A stretch of DNA of 15,000 nt. It comes from Glandiceps talaboti (Eukaryota; Hemichordata; Enteropneusta; Spengelidae). The DNA lies in the NCBI RefSeq assembly GCF_964340395.1, contig NC_135555.1:4645001-4660000 (forward strand), read 5' to 3'. The position numbers were made by a program, and so were the translations under genes. This document shows positions 1 through 15,000 of this stretch, piece after piece. Every line of letters begins with the position of its first letter. Positions within the stretch are counted from its first letter, which is position 1. The notes under the pieces were generated by a model. That model searched no databases. It had not been told where the DNA came from and was given only the letters and a program-made list of their open reading frames with translations.

Positions 1-1232
1 GATATCTATCTTCTATAAATTGTCTCAGACTCTCTGGTGTAATCGTAAACCATGTGGTTGCCTCCATGCAGTAACCTAGAGTCAAGTAGTGAAAGGGGTT
101 TTGATTACTGTCTCCCCACAGAGATTGTCATCAAAATCCCACATGACTTGACTCAAGACTAGAAATGAAAATACTGCAGATATATTTTATCTAGTCTGGA
201 TGTCAACTTGGTATCAAATCATCTCTAGACGTAAAGAGAGATCTTAAGATTTGATGAAGGTTAGCACTACATGTTGTACATGTATGTGTAGACTAGACTA
301 GGTTTTGTCATGCTGTATGATGCCAACATCATTTGTATTTTATTTTGAGATTTGTCATCTGTATCAATGTTGTCACATTTAGAAATACAATACTATAATG
401 ACTTGAGGTTTAATCATCTATTGTAAACCGTGTTCAAATGTAAAGCTATGATAATTTAAATTATATGTAAACTTTAATCAAGTACATGTACTTAGATGTA
501 TTTTATTTTGAAAATTAATGGTATCTGATATATTCATATCATGAATTAGCTGTCGTATGGTTTTAAGAAGTACGTCATTTAAAAAAATACCTGAAATCCA
601 AACTGTACTACTACTTGTACTGTTACTAATTTGACAATTTGTCTTGGAATATGTGCACTAAGTATGACATAAACTACATGGCATTTGATGTCATATCATA
701 CTGTACTAATGTGTAGAATAAGAAATCATTGGTTAAGACTACTAGCTTGGTACTTATGTTAATTATATTTTCTACATTCTATTTCTATATATGCTCTGGT
801 TTGTCATGGAAAGATATAGTCTGGATGCCTACGTGGTTTAGTTAGTAGAGGTGTAAATGTAACAATACCTGTATAGGAACTAGACTAAAGATATGAAGTG
901 TCTCAAAGTGGATGTATTCTAGGTTACCGCAGGCTATGTACATACAGACAGGCCAGATTGCCTATCAGACATTATATTTACATTTCTCCATGGCTGCAAC
1001 AGTCCAATCCAGGTGTTGTAATTCTCATTGTATTAATGTTGATAAGAGATCTGTGATGTGTGTTATGCAATCAACAACTCAATAATGACAACATGTCATA
1101 TTGGCTGAACTGATAGAAAACTTTGCTCATTAAATTGTAATGTTTACCATATGTGTAACTAATGGTAGGATGAAAATGATAATGTCACAGGTCACTAGAG
1201 TGTGAAACTATGTATGCTTTTGAATCCCTTAG
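1..1232 (+). other. Intron of ALT upstream of exon a
   Basis: AT-rich DNA with no ORF of note. No exon encoding the expected preceding ALT segment (IGDA, MGQ-P-ITF-RQ) could be read here on the + strand, so I take the whole stretch as the 3' part of a phase-0 intron. Stray features are short palindromes such as AGTACATGTACT near 481 and a loosely repeated TAGTCTGGATG at about 193 and 818. No promoter could be identified. Confidence 0.7.
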
Positions 1233-8654
<7,422 letters not shown>

Positions 8655-8874
8655 ACAAGAAAAAATTTAAATACAAGAAGTTTTAAAAACTTCACAGTAA
8701 CTGCTGTCGGACAAAAAAATAGCTCAGTTTGTTGGATCATGAGGGTTTTGTTTTGTTTTTCTTTCTTTGTCATGAAGACATTACATAAAACTAACATTCA
8801 GTGTCTGTTATGTTGCCAGTAAGTTTATTTATGTTGGTTTTTCTCTGTTTTGCAAAATTTGATTTTATTTAAAC

Positions 8875-9189
8875 GGCAGATTTATGAATGGTATACAATA
8901 TGGCTGCTTATGAGCTTGTATACTATAAAAACTGCTTACATAATTTTGATTTTGATGGCAGATTCACCAATATTACTAAATATGGTTATTTGTAGCTAGT
9001 GAACTATAAAAACCGCTTGCATAATTTGAATGGCAGAGTCACACATGGTATGAAATATGGCTGATTGTAGCTAGTGAACTATAAAACTGCTTGCATAATT
9101 TTGATTTTAATGGCAGTTTCATGAACTGTATGAAATATGGCTGCTTGTAGTTTATGTACTATAAAACTGCTGTACTCGATGTTGATATT
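8875..9189. repeat. 80-bp tandem repeat, four copies, in the ALT 3' UTR
   Basis: Units start at GGCAG at 8875, 8957, 9032 and 9112 (82, 75, 80 and about 78 bp). Each has GGCAG-(T)TTCA, an (A)AATATGG block, CTTGTAG and ACTATAAAA-CTGCTTGCATAATTTTGATTTT in interrupted form. A partial copy (TGCAAAATTTGATTTTATTT, 8851-8870) precedes the first full unit. Copies 3 and 4 are the most alike, which suggests fairly recent unequal exchange. The array lies in the predicted mature transcript, between the stop codon and the first polyadenylation signal. Confidence 0.9.
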
Positions 9190-9221
9190 GCAAAGAACAT
9201 ATTAACAAAGTACTTTTCTGT

Positions 9222-9227
9222 AATAAA
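9222..9227 (+). terminator. ALT polyadenylation signal AATAAA (proximal)
   Basis: Canonical hexamer 568 bp after the stop codon, 30-odd bp after the tandem array. One of three candidates. Confidence 0.55.
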
Positions 9228-9300
9228 TAATACTTACATGATATGGCAATAAGTGTACTGCATTTATCTGCACATGGAATATACTTACTGTGTGTTTCTT

Positions 9301-9306
9301 AATAAA
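9301..9306 (+). terminator. ALT polyadenylation signal AATAAA (second)
   Basis: Canonical hexamer followed within 25 bp by a T/G-rich stretch (GTCTGTTTACATATG), the usual arrangement for cleavage near 9320. I prefer this one slightly. Confidence 0.55.
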
Positions 9307-9320
9307 CATGTTAGGAACGT

Positions 9321-10179
9321 CTGTTTACATATGATTTGACAAGTTAACAACAATTTTATTAGTGCTGTGCAGTGCTGTGCATGAGTTTACTTATATTTTC
9401 AGAATCATTAAAACTAACCAACATGAATTTTCCTTTGTTCCACATTTATGATCTAATTCAGAAAAATATATCATAGAAGATGTCCTGTCAGCTATTACTC
9501 AATTCATTTATAATATATGCTTGTTTCTTGCTCATTTCCTTCATAGGCAGTTGAAGTTCTTACAAAATGTGTCTTTTAAGAGAAATGAAATGCATTAGTT
9601 TATGAAATTTATAAGATTGCCTTCTAAGTCTCAAAGCAACTAGATAATATGAATGTACAGTATGTATTCATGGAAGCAGGAGTGAAAGCAGTTGATGTAA
9701 TCAATGTTTTGCCACATAGAAGTCAATAGTGAAGGCTGATACATCATAAATTTGTACATCTGCTAGTCTGTCTTACTTTTCAATAAAGTATATCTGAAAT
9801 AACAGTTGTTTTGAAGCAGTTATGTGCTTTAGAATGGCATTATTTTTTACAATCATTTTTTCCTTGAGTATCTTGATTTGTATGTAATTCAAATTTTTTA
9901 ACACATTCTGAGTTTGGTGTAGTCTGAGTAGCTGAGTTTGATGGGCAACCAAATGTAGTACAATTATTGAATCTTGTGGACTAAGCATATTGAATACTTA
10001 ATCTATTTTGTGTTCCAAGGGTTTAATTTTCACTGTAAACACATATGGCTTTTCAAAGCTGCACCAGCTGCAAGTGGAACCTTTTTTTAAAACTGTTCGT
10101 TAGATGTCACGACTAAATCATAGTTTTGTACTCCCTGAACAGCTTTGAATCAGCTGTGGGTAAACATGTTTACACAGCA
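9321..10179. other. Intergenic DNA, no gene seen
   Basis: AT-rich sequence 3' of ALT. It holds the distal AATAAA at 9782 and a small GTGCTGTGCA duplication just before this stretch near 9362. The minus-strand open frame at 9773-9988 is low-complexity and has no splice or homology support. Confidence 0.6.
9782..9787 (+). terminator. Distal AATAAA candidate
   Basis: Hexamer in TTTTCAATAAAGTATATC followed by GTTGTTTTG. It could serve a longer ALT transcript, or be chance in AT-rich DNA. Confidence 0.35.
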
Positions 10180-10661
10180 GTACACATACAACAGAAATCA
10201 TAAACCCTGAAACAAAACGTCAACAAAAATCTCATTAACAAAGCTACATTCTAACGGCGAGCTAGACAAAAATCTTACAACAGCGTTTTGTCAATTGTCT
10301 GGCGTGACAAACATCTTTACCGATATTGTTACACTTTCTTTGCTTGAGCTACCATTATCTTAGGAGATCAACGCCAAATTCATATGTCCCTGCCTGGTAA
10401 ACCTAAGGTCTGGCGTGTTCTTTGATATTTTTGAGACAGTCAATTGACTAAAATGTATCAATTGTAGTTCAGTTCTTGTTGTGCCAGATGATAACATGTG
10501 GAAATATTAATTAGAATTTTATAGAGCCAGACGAGAACATTTACAACATCAAAGAGATATTTTGTGTGGCCAGACAAAAACTGTGGCAATGTTAGTGAGA
10601 TTTTTGTTGAACCAGGCGACATTTTGTTTCAGGGTTTGTGATTTCCGTTGTAGTATGGTAC
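10180..10661. mobile_element. Terminal-inverted-repeat element of about 480 bp, non-autonomous
   Basis: The left end (10180 to about 10235) reads GTACACATAC, then ACAGAAATCATAAACCCTG, AAACAAAACGTC and AACAAAAATCTCATTAAC. The right end (about 10590-10661) is its reverse complement with few changes: GTGAGATTTTTGTTGAACC, GCGACATTTTGTTTCAGGG, TTTGTGATTTCCGTTGTAG and TATGGTAC. Inside, a CCAGACGAGAACA-like motif recurs in one orientation on the right (near 10483, 10527, 10569) and inverted on the left (GTCTGGCGTG near 10297 and 10410), so the whole can fold back. I see no ORF and no clear target-site duplication, so the borders are approximate. Confidence 0.7.
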
Positions 10662-11143
10662 AATAGATCCAATCAAATTGATTTTTGAGTCTGCACCCAA
10701 AATCAGCACTCCCAATGCATCATGATTTCATTTTATTGGTACTCTACTACTCTATAGATAATATAGACCCCTAATTGACATGCACAATATCTGATTATTG
10801 GTATTTTAACAATTGTCAGTGAATATATTGTTGGTTTTCTGATCCCAGTTACAGCTAGTGCAGTTTTAACACGGATTTACAGCAGTGCAAATCAACAAGC
10901 ACAGAATCTAAGCTAATTTGTGTTTGTTTGTTTGTTTGTGTGTGATAATGTGAGTATGCCCTCTAGTGACATACATAGAGAGGTAGAAGAACAACTATTC
11001 TTTCACATAGACTTTATTGTAACTAGTGGAAAACAGAAGATATCAAGATATAGTAATAGATATAGAATATACTACAGTATTCATTTGGTCTCTATATGCT
11101 GTACAGGAGAATTATTTTGTGGAGTCATAATGGTGGAAAAGTT
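10662..11143. other. Intergenic DNA with a (GTTT)n microsatellite
   Basis: No gene recognised. A short (GTTT)n/(TG)n run lies at about 10917-10944. The 80-codon open frame starting in it (10920-11162) begins in simple repeat and ends in the SINE head, so I treat it as chance. Confidence 0.6.
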
Positions 11144-11490
11144 AGAGTGGCCGCTGGCTTAGAATCTACAAATTGTAAGTTTGAGTCTCATTGCATCAAT
11201 TTGTTTCTGAATGGTTAAACTCCATGGACAAGTTTTGAACCCAGAATGTGCCTCAGTCAACCCAACTCTATAACTGTAATTGAGACCTTGTAGGATAGAG
11301 GTTGCAATGTGAATGCATTAATCCAAGGCACTCACCAAGGCCGAAATGAATTGACTTGTATACTCCCCAGGGAGTTGAGGAAGTGTAAGGGGCCGTTATG
11401 CTGCTGTAGATCCCTGCCAAGGGTAATATTGGTAAAGCACTTTCAGCAGAGTGTGGCAAAGTGCTATATAAAAATAGCATTATTGTTGGT
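11144..11490 (+). mobile_element. SINE copy B, tRNA-like head plus shared body
   Basis: About 345 bp. The head reads GTGGCCGCTGGCTTA (A-box-like, near 11147) and, about 30 bp later, AAGTTTGAGTCT (B-box-like, 11177-11188), the spacing of a tRNA-derived RNA polymerase III promoter. The body aligns with copy A at 7625-7910. The tail has GTAAAGCACTTTC, then AAAGTGCTATATAAAAATAG and GCATTATTGTTG. Two independent copies in 15 kb point to a dispersed family with many members. No target-site duplication was found. Confidence 0.8.
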
Positions 11491-11622
11491 TGCAAGTGTA
11501 CTGCACAAAAGAGGTTTAATACAGTGGCTGTCTTGTGTTTGGTAAATTACAATCAACAACATACAGTGTCAAACAGAAGATCTCACTGTTTTGTTTATTT
11601 ACATCATATAGTCATGTAGCCT

Positions 11623-11632
11623 GTTAGTGATT
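11623..11632. repeat. Left target-site duplication of the palindromic MITE
   Basis: GTTAGTGATT, identical to 11753-11762. Confidence 0.8.
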
Positions 11633-11752
11633 AGCCTGGAATCCATGCAAATTGGGATTTCAAATTTTAGTTTCCCTCACCCCCACCACTACCACAGGTG
11701 TGAGGGGGAAACTAAAAAATTTGAAATCCCCATCAGCATGGATCCCAGGATA
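11633..11752. mobile_element. Palindromic MITE, 120 bp
   Basis: The left arm (11633-11680) starts AGCCTGGAATCCATGC and runs through GGGATTTCAAATTTTAG and TTTCCCTCAC. The right arm (11699-11752) is its imperfect reverse complement: TGTGAGGGGGAAACTA, AAAAATTTGAAATCCCC, GCATGGATCCCAGGATA. An 18-bp C-rich loop separates them. A 10-bp direct repeat GTTAGTGATT flanks it exactly (11623-11632 and 11753-11762). No coding capacity. The superfamily is not identified. Confidence 0.85.
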
Positions 11753-11762
11753 GTTAGTGATT
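11753..11762. repeat. Right target-site duplication of the palindromic MITE
   Basis: Second copy of GTTAGTGATT. The length, 10 bp, equals that of the foldback element at 6604-6894. Confidence 0.8.
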
Positions 11763-12309
11763 TCTAAGGACTAGTCTCTGGTATACCTTGCCATTCATGT
11801 ACAAATTATATGGAATGTTTATTGACAGTAAAAGTAAAAGATCACCTTTCAAAATGACTGTACATGTTACTTATTTAAGCATCACTTACAAAGTTACACG
11901 GGAAGATGTCATTGTTGTTGATATGTACCATTAACATGTGAGAACAGGAATGTACACAGTGGTGAATATTTCAGTCAGTTACAAAGTACAACTGCCAACA
12001 TCAGCCAAACGGAAACTGTTACAAACAGGGAAAGTGAACTACTGAATTAGATTAATAACACTTGGAACTGCATGATGAACAAGCCTCTGTACTTATATTA
12101 CATTCCATCTTTGAAAGAATAAGTTGAAGAGTTTCCTGCTGAGAAATGAGATGCGCTCCTTGCAATTCATTTGACAGCTCCTTTTACATTAGCAGATATG
12201 AAAAGTAAAGGTACGTATTTCGGTAGGTATGGAAAGGTACGTATATCTATACGCAATACATAACTAAAGAAAGGGTACACACACCCACACTGACAAACAA
12301 AGCATTTGT
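11763..12309. other. Intergenic DNA between the two convergent genes, no gene seen
   Basis: No coding frame or repeat family recognised. A short GGTACGTAT motif recurs near 12210 and 12236. The AC-rich run at 12278-12290 would be GT-rich on the minus strand, where it could serve as the downstream polyadenylation element of AOAH. Confidence 0.55.
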
Positions 12310-12766
12310 TTTCTGTTTTAAGTCAGGGATTTATTGACAATCTGTTACAGAATATAAACCATTCAGTACATGCGTTATTATTTCATCATACAAAAGAAAA
12401 ATATTCTTCAATAAAAAAATACCTGGAAAGGGCATTCTCGCAAACCAGAGCTGTTATTTCTTTCGCGACACTGCGAAATAACCCCAACCCCTTGGAGGTT
12501 CGTCTTGGACAGTTCCGTAAAAGAGGCTGTGGTTTACGACGATGGGAAAGGGGAACATCTTAAAATAAAGTAATTAAATACTTCCTGATTAGACTTGATG
12601 AAATTTTGTGCAAAATCCATTCTCACAGGAGAATCGTATTCAGTTCATATACAAAAGTGTCGGACGTTATCGATACAGGTTGCCTAGCAACAGTACAATT
12701 TGAGTTTCTTTAAAAAGCGCAAAATCAAAATATGATACGTAAATAGAATCGAATTAGTCACTAATA
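12310..12766 (-). other. AOAH: AOAH 3' untranslated region (predicted)
   Basis: From the AOAH stop (12767-12769) down to the expected cleavage point past the AATAAA at 12335-12330. It contains an imperfect hairpin at 12453-12482, where GTTATTTC---CGC pairs with GCGAAATAAC. A plus-strand open frame at 12306-12563 overlaps this UTR and is taken as chance. Confidence 0.6.
12330..12335 (-). terminator. AOAH polyadenylation signal AATAAA
   Basis: Read on the minus strand, AATAAA is followed about 25-45 nt later by a T/G-rich stretch (TTTGTTTGTCAGTGTGGGTG). This is a complete poly(A)-site layout 432 bp after the stop codon. Confidence 0.7.
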
Positions 12767-12895
12767 CTAGTAGCCGCCTTGGTCGCCGAATAACTTTCGA
12801 ATTTTTGCGTTGTTTGGATTTTCTTTGCCGAGAACTTCAGGGTACTGCTCCATCATTTTGGACCATGCGTATTGAGTAGATAACGCCTGTGATAG
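12767..12895 (-). CDS. AOAH: AOAH terminal coding exon
   Basis: Forty-two residues plus TAG, starting LSQALSTQYAWSKMMEQYP and ending with VLGKENPNNAKIRKLFGDQG then GY. The acceptor is TTCTTCTCAG just above 12895, phase 0. The spacing from FHPN to LGKENP agrees with vertebrate AOAH as I remember it. The open frame continues upstream to 12955, but that is intron. Confidence 0.95.
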   Translation of the reverse strand, partial: LSQALSTQYAWSKMMEQYPEVLGKENPNNAKIRKLFGDQGGY

Positions 12896-13352
12896 CTGAG
12901 AAGAAGAAAATAATAATAATGGAAAGATATGCATTGATTTACCTGTGATCTTCATTGCAATTAAATTCTACTTTTATTGTCACGTGTATCCTGACTTTCT
13001 CGAATGAAGGATGTGACAGTTTGCTAGTCAAAGACCGCATCTTAGTAAGTCATGATCAGTTACAATTGATGGCTAAGATTGCAACCTGGTCTTTAACAGA
13101 CCATTCAGTTAACAACCCGTCCGAGTAAGCAATAGTGTAGATATTTACCTGATTAGGATGGAATCCATCTACAGGTTCAATTAGATCCCATGGATGACCG
13201 CCCTCAGCGACCCATTTGTCAATCACTGTTGGGTTGAAAGAAAAAAACAACTTGTGATATGAAAGCATAAAATATCAATATATCTCTTATAAACATCATA
13301 AAAATTAAATTTATTCATTTATTTATTTAGATAGATAGACAGACAGACAGAC

Positions 13353-13386
<34 letters not shown>

Positions 13387-13504
13387 TTAGAGTTAAAGAG
13401 AGATAGAGAGACAGAGAGGGAGAGCCAGAAAAAGATGCATAGAGATAGGCAGAGAGTGAGAGAGAGAGAGAGAGAGACAAAGAGAGCGACAGAGAGAGAG
13501 CAAC

Positions 13505-13541
<37 letters not shown>

Positions 13542-14906
13542 GAGGGACAGAGAGCGACAGAGACGTGACAGACTTAGAGCCACCCAAATTCAGAGGCAGA
13601 GACAGTACAGAGAGTCGAAGAAGAAGAACATAATAGCACAAATCTAGAGAATGTTTGAACCTACCATCTTGCAGATTGTAGTCCAAGAAATAAACATTGT
13701 AATTTTTGTAGGAAGAGGTTTTGGCCACATCTTGTAAGACTTTGGTAAGATTCATGGCTCTCTATGAAAAAAGAATAGTACAAGAAATTTAACATTATGT
13801 CAAACTTTATCAAGTATTTAAATGTGTGTTATTTCATACCTGCTATTTTCACTTTTTGGTTTACTGATTTTTGAGAACTATAAATGCATTTTCGCAAAAT
13901 CACAGAGCTTTCTTGCTGTATCGGTTAAACACACACACACAACCAGTCCCAGAGGAAAGATAATGTTCTGGCTTTCGAGAATGTACACAGTCATGTAAAA
14001 TATGTGTAGTTGAAACTGTTTTAATGATCTTGGAGGAGAACAGAGATAGGTAGTATGTATTAAGTGTAATGTAGTTCATAATATAAATGTCACACGAACG
14101 TATGAAAGTTTCTCAGTGAAATTATTTCAAACATTTCCATATGCATGATGTTGATCGACCCTACCAATAATAATTACAGTAATTTAGTCTTGGTGTTGCC
14201 ATTCGAGACTTTTTCATATAAATTATGTACTACCATATTAAAAACAATCACGCCACAAATGCCACAAATTCCTCGTGAAAAGGAAAGCTCCGTGGTAACG
14301 ACTCGTTTGACAAGAGAATGTCACAGTTAATACTTCGATAACCTCATTGACCCCTCACCTCTGACGTCAGGTTTCTGAGCGTTTCATTGGACGACATCCA
14401 GCCAGTACATGGTGAGATTTGTAAACACTCCAGATATTGGTACAGGTCGGCATAAGTGACGTCACCACGTAGTTCGCCTACTGGGTGATATCTGTTATGT
14501 AGGTATTTCCACAGAACTCGTCCATCAGCCAAACCTGTCATGATGAGGTTGCTTCCTTTAGGTAAAACCGTATCCTAGCAACATGATGTGGATTCATAAT
14601 TAGTGCATAATACTTTAATTTTTAGATTCCACATCTGCAAAAGCGTACAGGTTGAAAGTTGCCACAGAGGACTAAGTCATACTTCGCTAAAAAACTGAAA
14701 TCTTTCATTTCGAATAATTTTACAACCATTTTGACAAAAAAAAAATAAAGGTTGCCACAAAACTCGGATAAGGTTCATTCGCGAATTCGATAAAATAAAG
14801 TATAATTAATTCCATATCAGATTCACTAACCAAATATTTCAATGTATCGAGAACATTAGCTCGCATCTCTTCTGGTGTCGTCATATGAGCTATTGTGTCT
14901 GGGTGT
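12767..14906 (-). CDS. AOAH: Acyloxyacyl hydrolase (AOAH), five C-terminal exons, 5' partial
   Basis: Lipase of innate immunity. The known family removes the secondary, acyloxyacyl-linked fatty acids of lipid A and so inactivates bacterial lipopolysaccharide. It is a secreted/lysosomal proprotein with a saposin-like small subunit and an SGNH/GDSL-type large subunit. The exons, in gene order, are 14906-14831, 14574-14359, 13761-13665, 13225-13149 and 12895-12767. They join in frame into 197 residues plus stop with GT-AG borders. Hallmarks: HPDTIAHMTTPEE, LHNRYHPVGEL, CLQISPCTGWMSSN, WDLIEPVDGFHPNQ and the C-terminal LFGDQGGY. The DGFH motif (Asp149, His152 of the window product) is the catalytic Asp-x-x-His block V. 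Three N-glycosylation sequons (NET, NLT, NLT) suit a secretory protein. The saposin domain and the GDS serine lie beyond 15000. No disruption is seen. Confidence 0.94.
13149..13225 (-). CDS. AOAH: AOAH exon with catalytic Asp-x-x-His
   Basis: Completes a split Val, then 25 residues: IDKWVAEGGHPWDLI, EPVDGFHPNQ. The Asp (GAT, 13169-13167) and His (CAT, 13160-13158) form the DxxH block V of SGNH hydrolases. Donor GTAAAT, acceptor CCCAACAG. The upstream intron is phase 1 and the downstream one phase 0. Confidence 0.95.
13331..13615. repeat. (GACA)n microsatellite and long GA-rich purine tract
   Basis: About 55 bp of (ACAG)n at 13331-13386, then some 230 bp rich in GAGA and purines on the + strand (about 13390-13615). 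On the AOAH sense strand it is a CT/GTCT pyrimidine tract inside the intron between the 13665 and 13149 exons. The open frames read through it (poly Ser/Leu or Arg/Glu) are simple-repeat products, not genes. Confidence 0.92.
13665..13761 (-). CDS. AOAH: AOAH exon, RAMNLTKVL to FLDYNLQD
   Basis: Thirty-two residues (RAMNLTKVLQDVAKTSS, then YKNYNVYFLDYNLQD) plus the first base of the split Val. Acceptor TTTTTTCATAG, donor GTAGGT. It carries one NLT glycosylation sequon. The length matches the vertebrate segment between the SER and EII residues. Confidence 0.93.
13762..14358 (-). other. AOAH intron, no element recognised
   Basis: A 597-bp intron with a short (AC)n run at about 13929-13940. The plus-strand open frame at 14145-14330 has no supporting homology. 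Confidence 0.6.
14359..14574 (-). CDS. AOAH: AOAH exon, DTVLPKGSN to LTSE
   Basis: The largest exon in the window: 72 complete codons, phase 0/0. Contains DTVLPKGSNLIMTGLADG, LWKYLHNRYHPVGELRGD, TYADLYQYLECLQISPC and TGWMSSNETLRNLTSE. This is the most conserved block of the family, with NET and NLT sequons and a Cys pair in CLQISPC. Acceptor GTTGCTAG, donor GTGAGG. Confidence 0.96.
14831..14906 (-). CDS. AOAH: AOAH exon, HPDTIAHMTTPEE to LKYL
   Basis: One base of a split codon, then 25 residues: HPDTIAHMTTPEEMR, ANVLDTLKYL. Acceptor TCTCTTTTCAG, donor GTTAGT. The upstream intron is phase 2. The segment matches the helix after the second SGNH block in AOAH (AMTTPE-L--NV---L). The preceding exon is outside the window; 14907-15000 is read as intron. 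Confidence 0.92.
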
Positions 14907-15000
14907 CTGAAAAGAGAGAAGACGAAGATGACAAATTAACCGACGAGGGCGTCCTTGCATAAAGCAATTGGATAAGATTGTGTATTGATCAGTATCTACA

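Larger units (their letters stand above)
8655..9320 (+). other. GPT: ALT 3' untranslated region
   Basis: From the TAG at 8652-8654 to the two proximal AATAAA hexamers (9222 and 9301). It is AT-rich with no coding frame, and contains the 80-bp tandem array. If the 9782 signal is used instead, the UTR would run to about 9800. Confidence 0.65.

Noticed and set aside
1-1232. Start codon or first exons of ALT
   Set aside because: No frame encodes the expected MGQ-P-ITF-RQ or IGDA segments, and the first visible exon begins behind an acceptor in phase 0. The start is outside the window.
10920-11162. 80-codon plus-strand frame
   Set aside because: Begins in (GTTT)n simple repeat and ends in the SINE head. 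No homology recognised.
11144-11200. Functional tRNA gene
   Set aside because: A- and B-box-like sequences are present, but there is no cloverleaf with paired acceptor stem. The region continues into the SINE body.
12453-12482. Possible iron-responsive element in the AOAH 3' UTR (CAGTGT in a hairpin)
   Set aside because: The best fold pairs CGC with GCG and disrupts the CAGTGN loop. The required C bulge five bases upstream is missing, and the 5-bp upper stem would hold a mismatch.
12306-12563. 85-codon plus-strand frame in the AOAH 3' UTR
   Set aside because: No recognisable domain and no splice context. It overlaps the predicted AOAH 3' UTR and its AATAAA.
13323-13755. Ser/Leu-rich and Arg/Glu-rich frames on both strands
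   Set aside because: Translations of the GACA/GA simple repeats. The only coding part is 13665-13761, in the AOAH frame.

Overview
This is animal nuclear DNA, probably from an invertebrate. Two protein-coding genes are split into short exons (66 to 216 bp) by AT-rich introns of about 180 to 980 bp with GT-AG borders. Most of the rest is introns, untranslated regions, satellites and small transposon relics. There is no operon structure and no prokaryotic feature. The residues suggest a non-vertebrate bilaterian, plausibly an invertebrate deuterostome or a lophotrochozoan, but the species cannot be fixed from the window.

Layout: bases 1-1232 are intron. From 1233 to 8654 on the + strand lie the last 11 coding exons of an alanine aminotransferase (GPT/ALT). 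They give 411 codons plus a stop. Roughly the first 80-90 residues are upstream of the window. Its introns carry a 33-bp minisatellite, a 28/130-bp nested repeat, the C-terminal tail of a LINE reverse transcriptase, a foldback element with a 10-bp target-site duplication, and a SINE copy. The 3' UTR (about 8655-9320) holds four copies of an 80-bp tandem repeat and ends at AATAAA signals.

From about 9.3 to 12.3 kb is intergenic DNA. It holds a terminal-inverted-repeat element of about 480 bp, a second, better SINE copy with a tRNA-like head, and a 120-bp palindromic MITE flanked by a 10-bp duplication. From 12767 to 14906 on the - strand are the last five coding exons of acyloxyacyl hydrolase (AOAH, 197 residues plus stop). 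They carry the catalytic Asp-x-x-His motif. A 3' UTR and an AATAAA signal follow near 12330. The 5' part of AOAH, with its saposin-like domain and GDS serine, lies beyond 15000.

The two genes are convergent and not functionally linked: one is amino-acid metabolism, the other is detoxification of bacterial lipopolysaccharide. I see no new multi-gene system. The unusual content is the set of non-autonomous repeats, above all the foldback element at 6604-6894.
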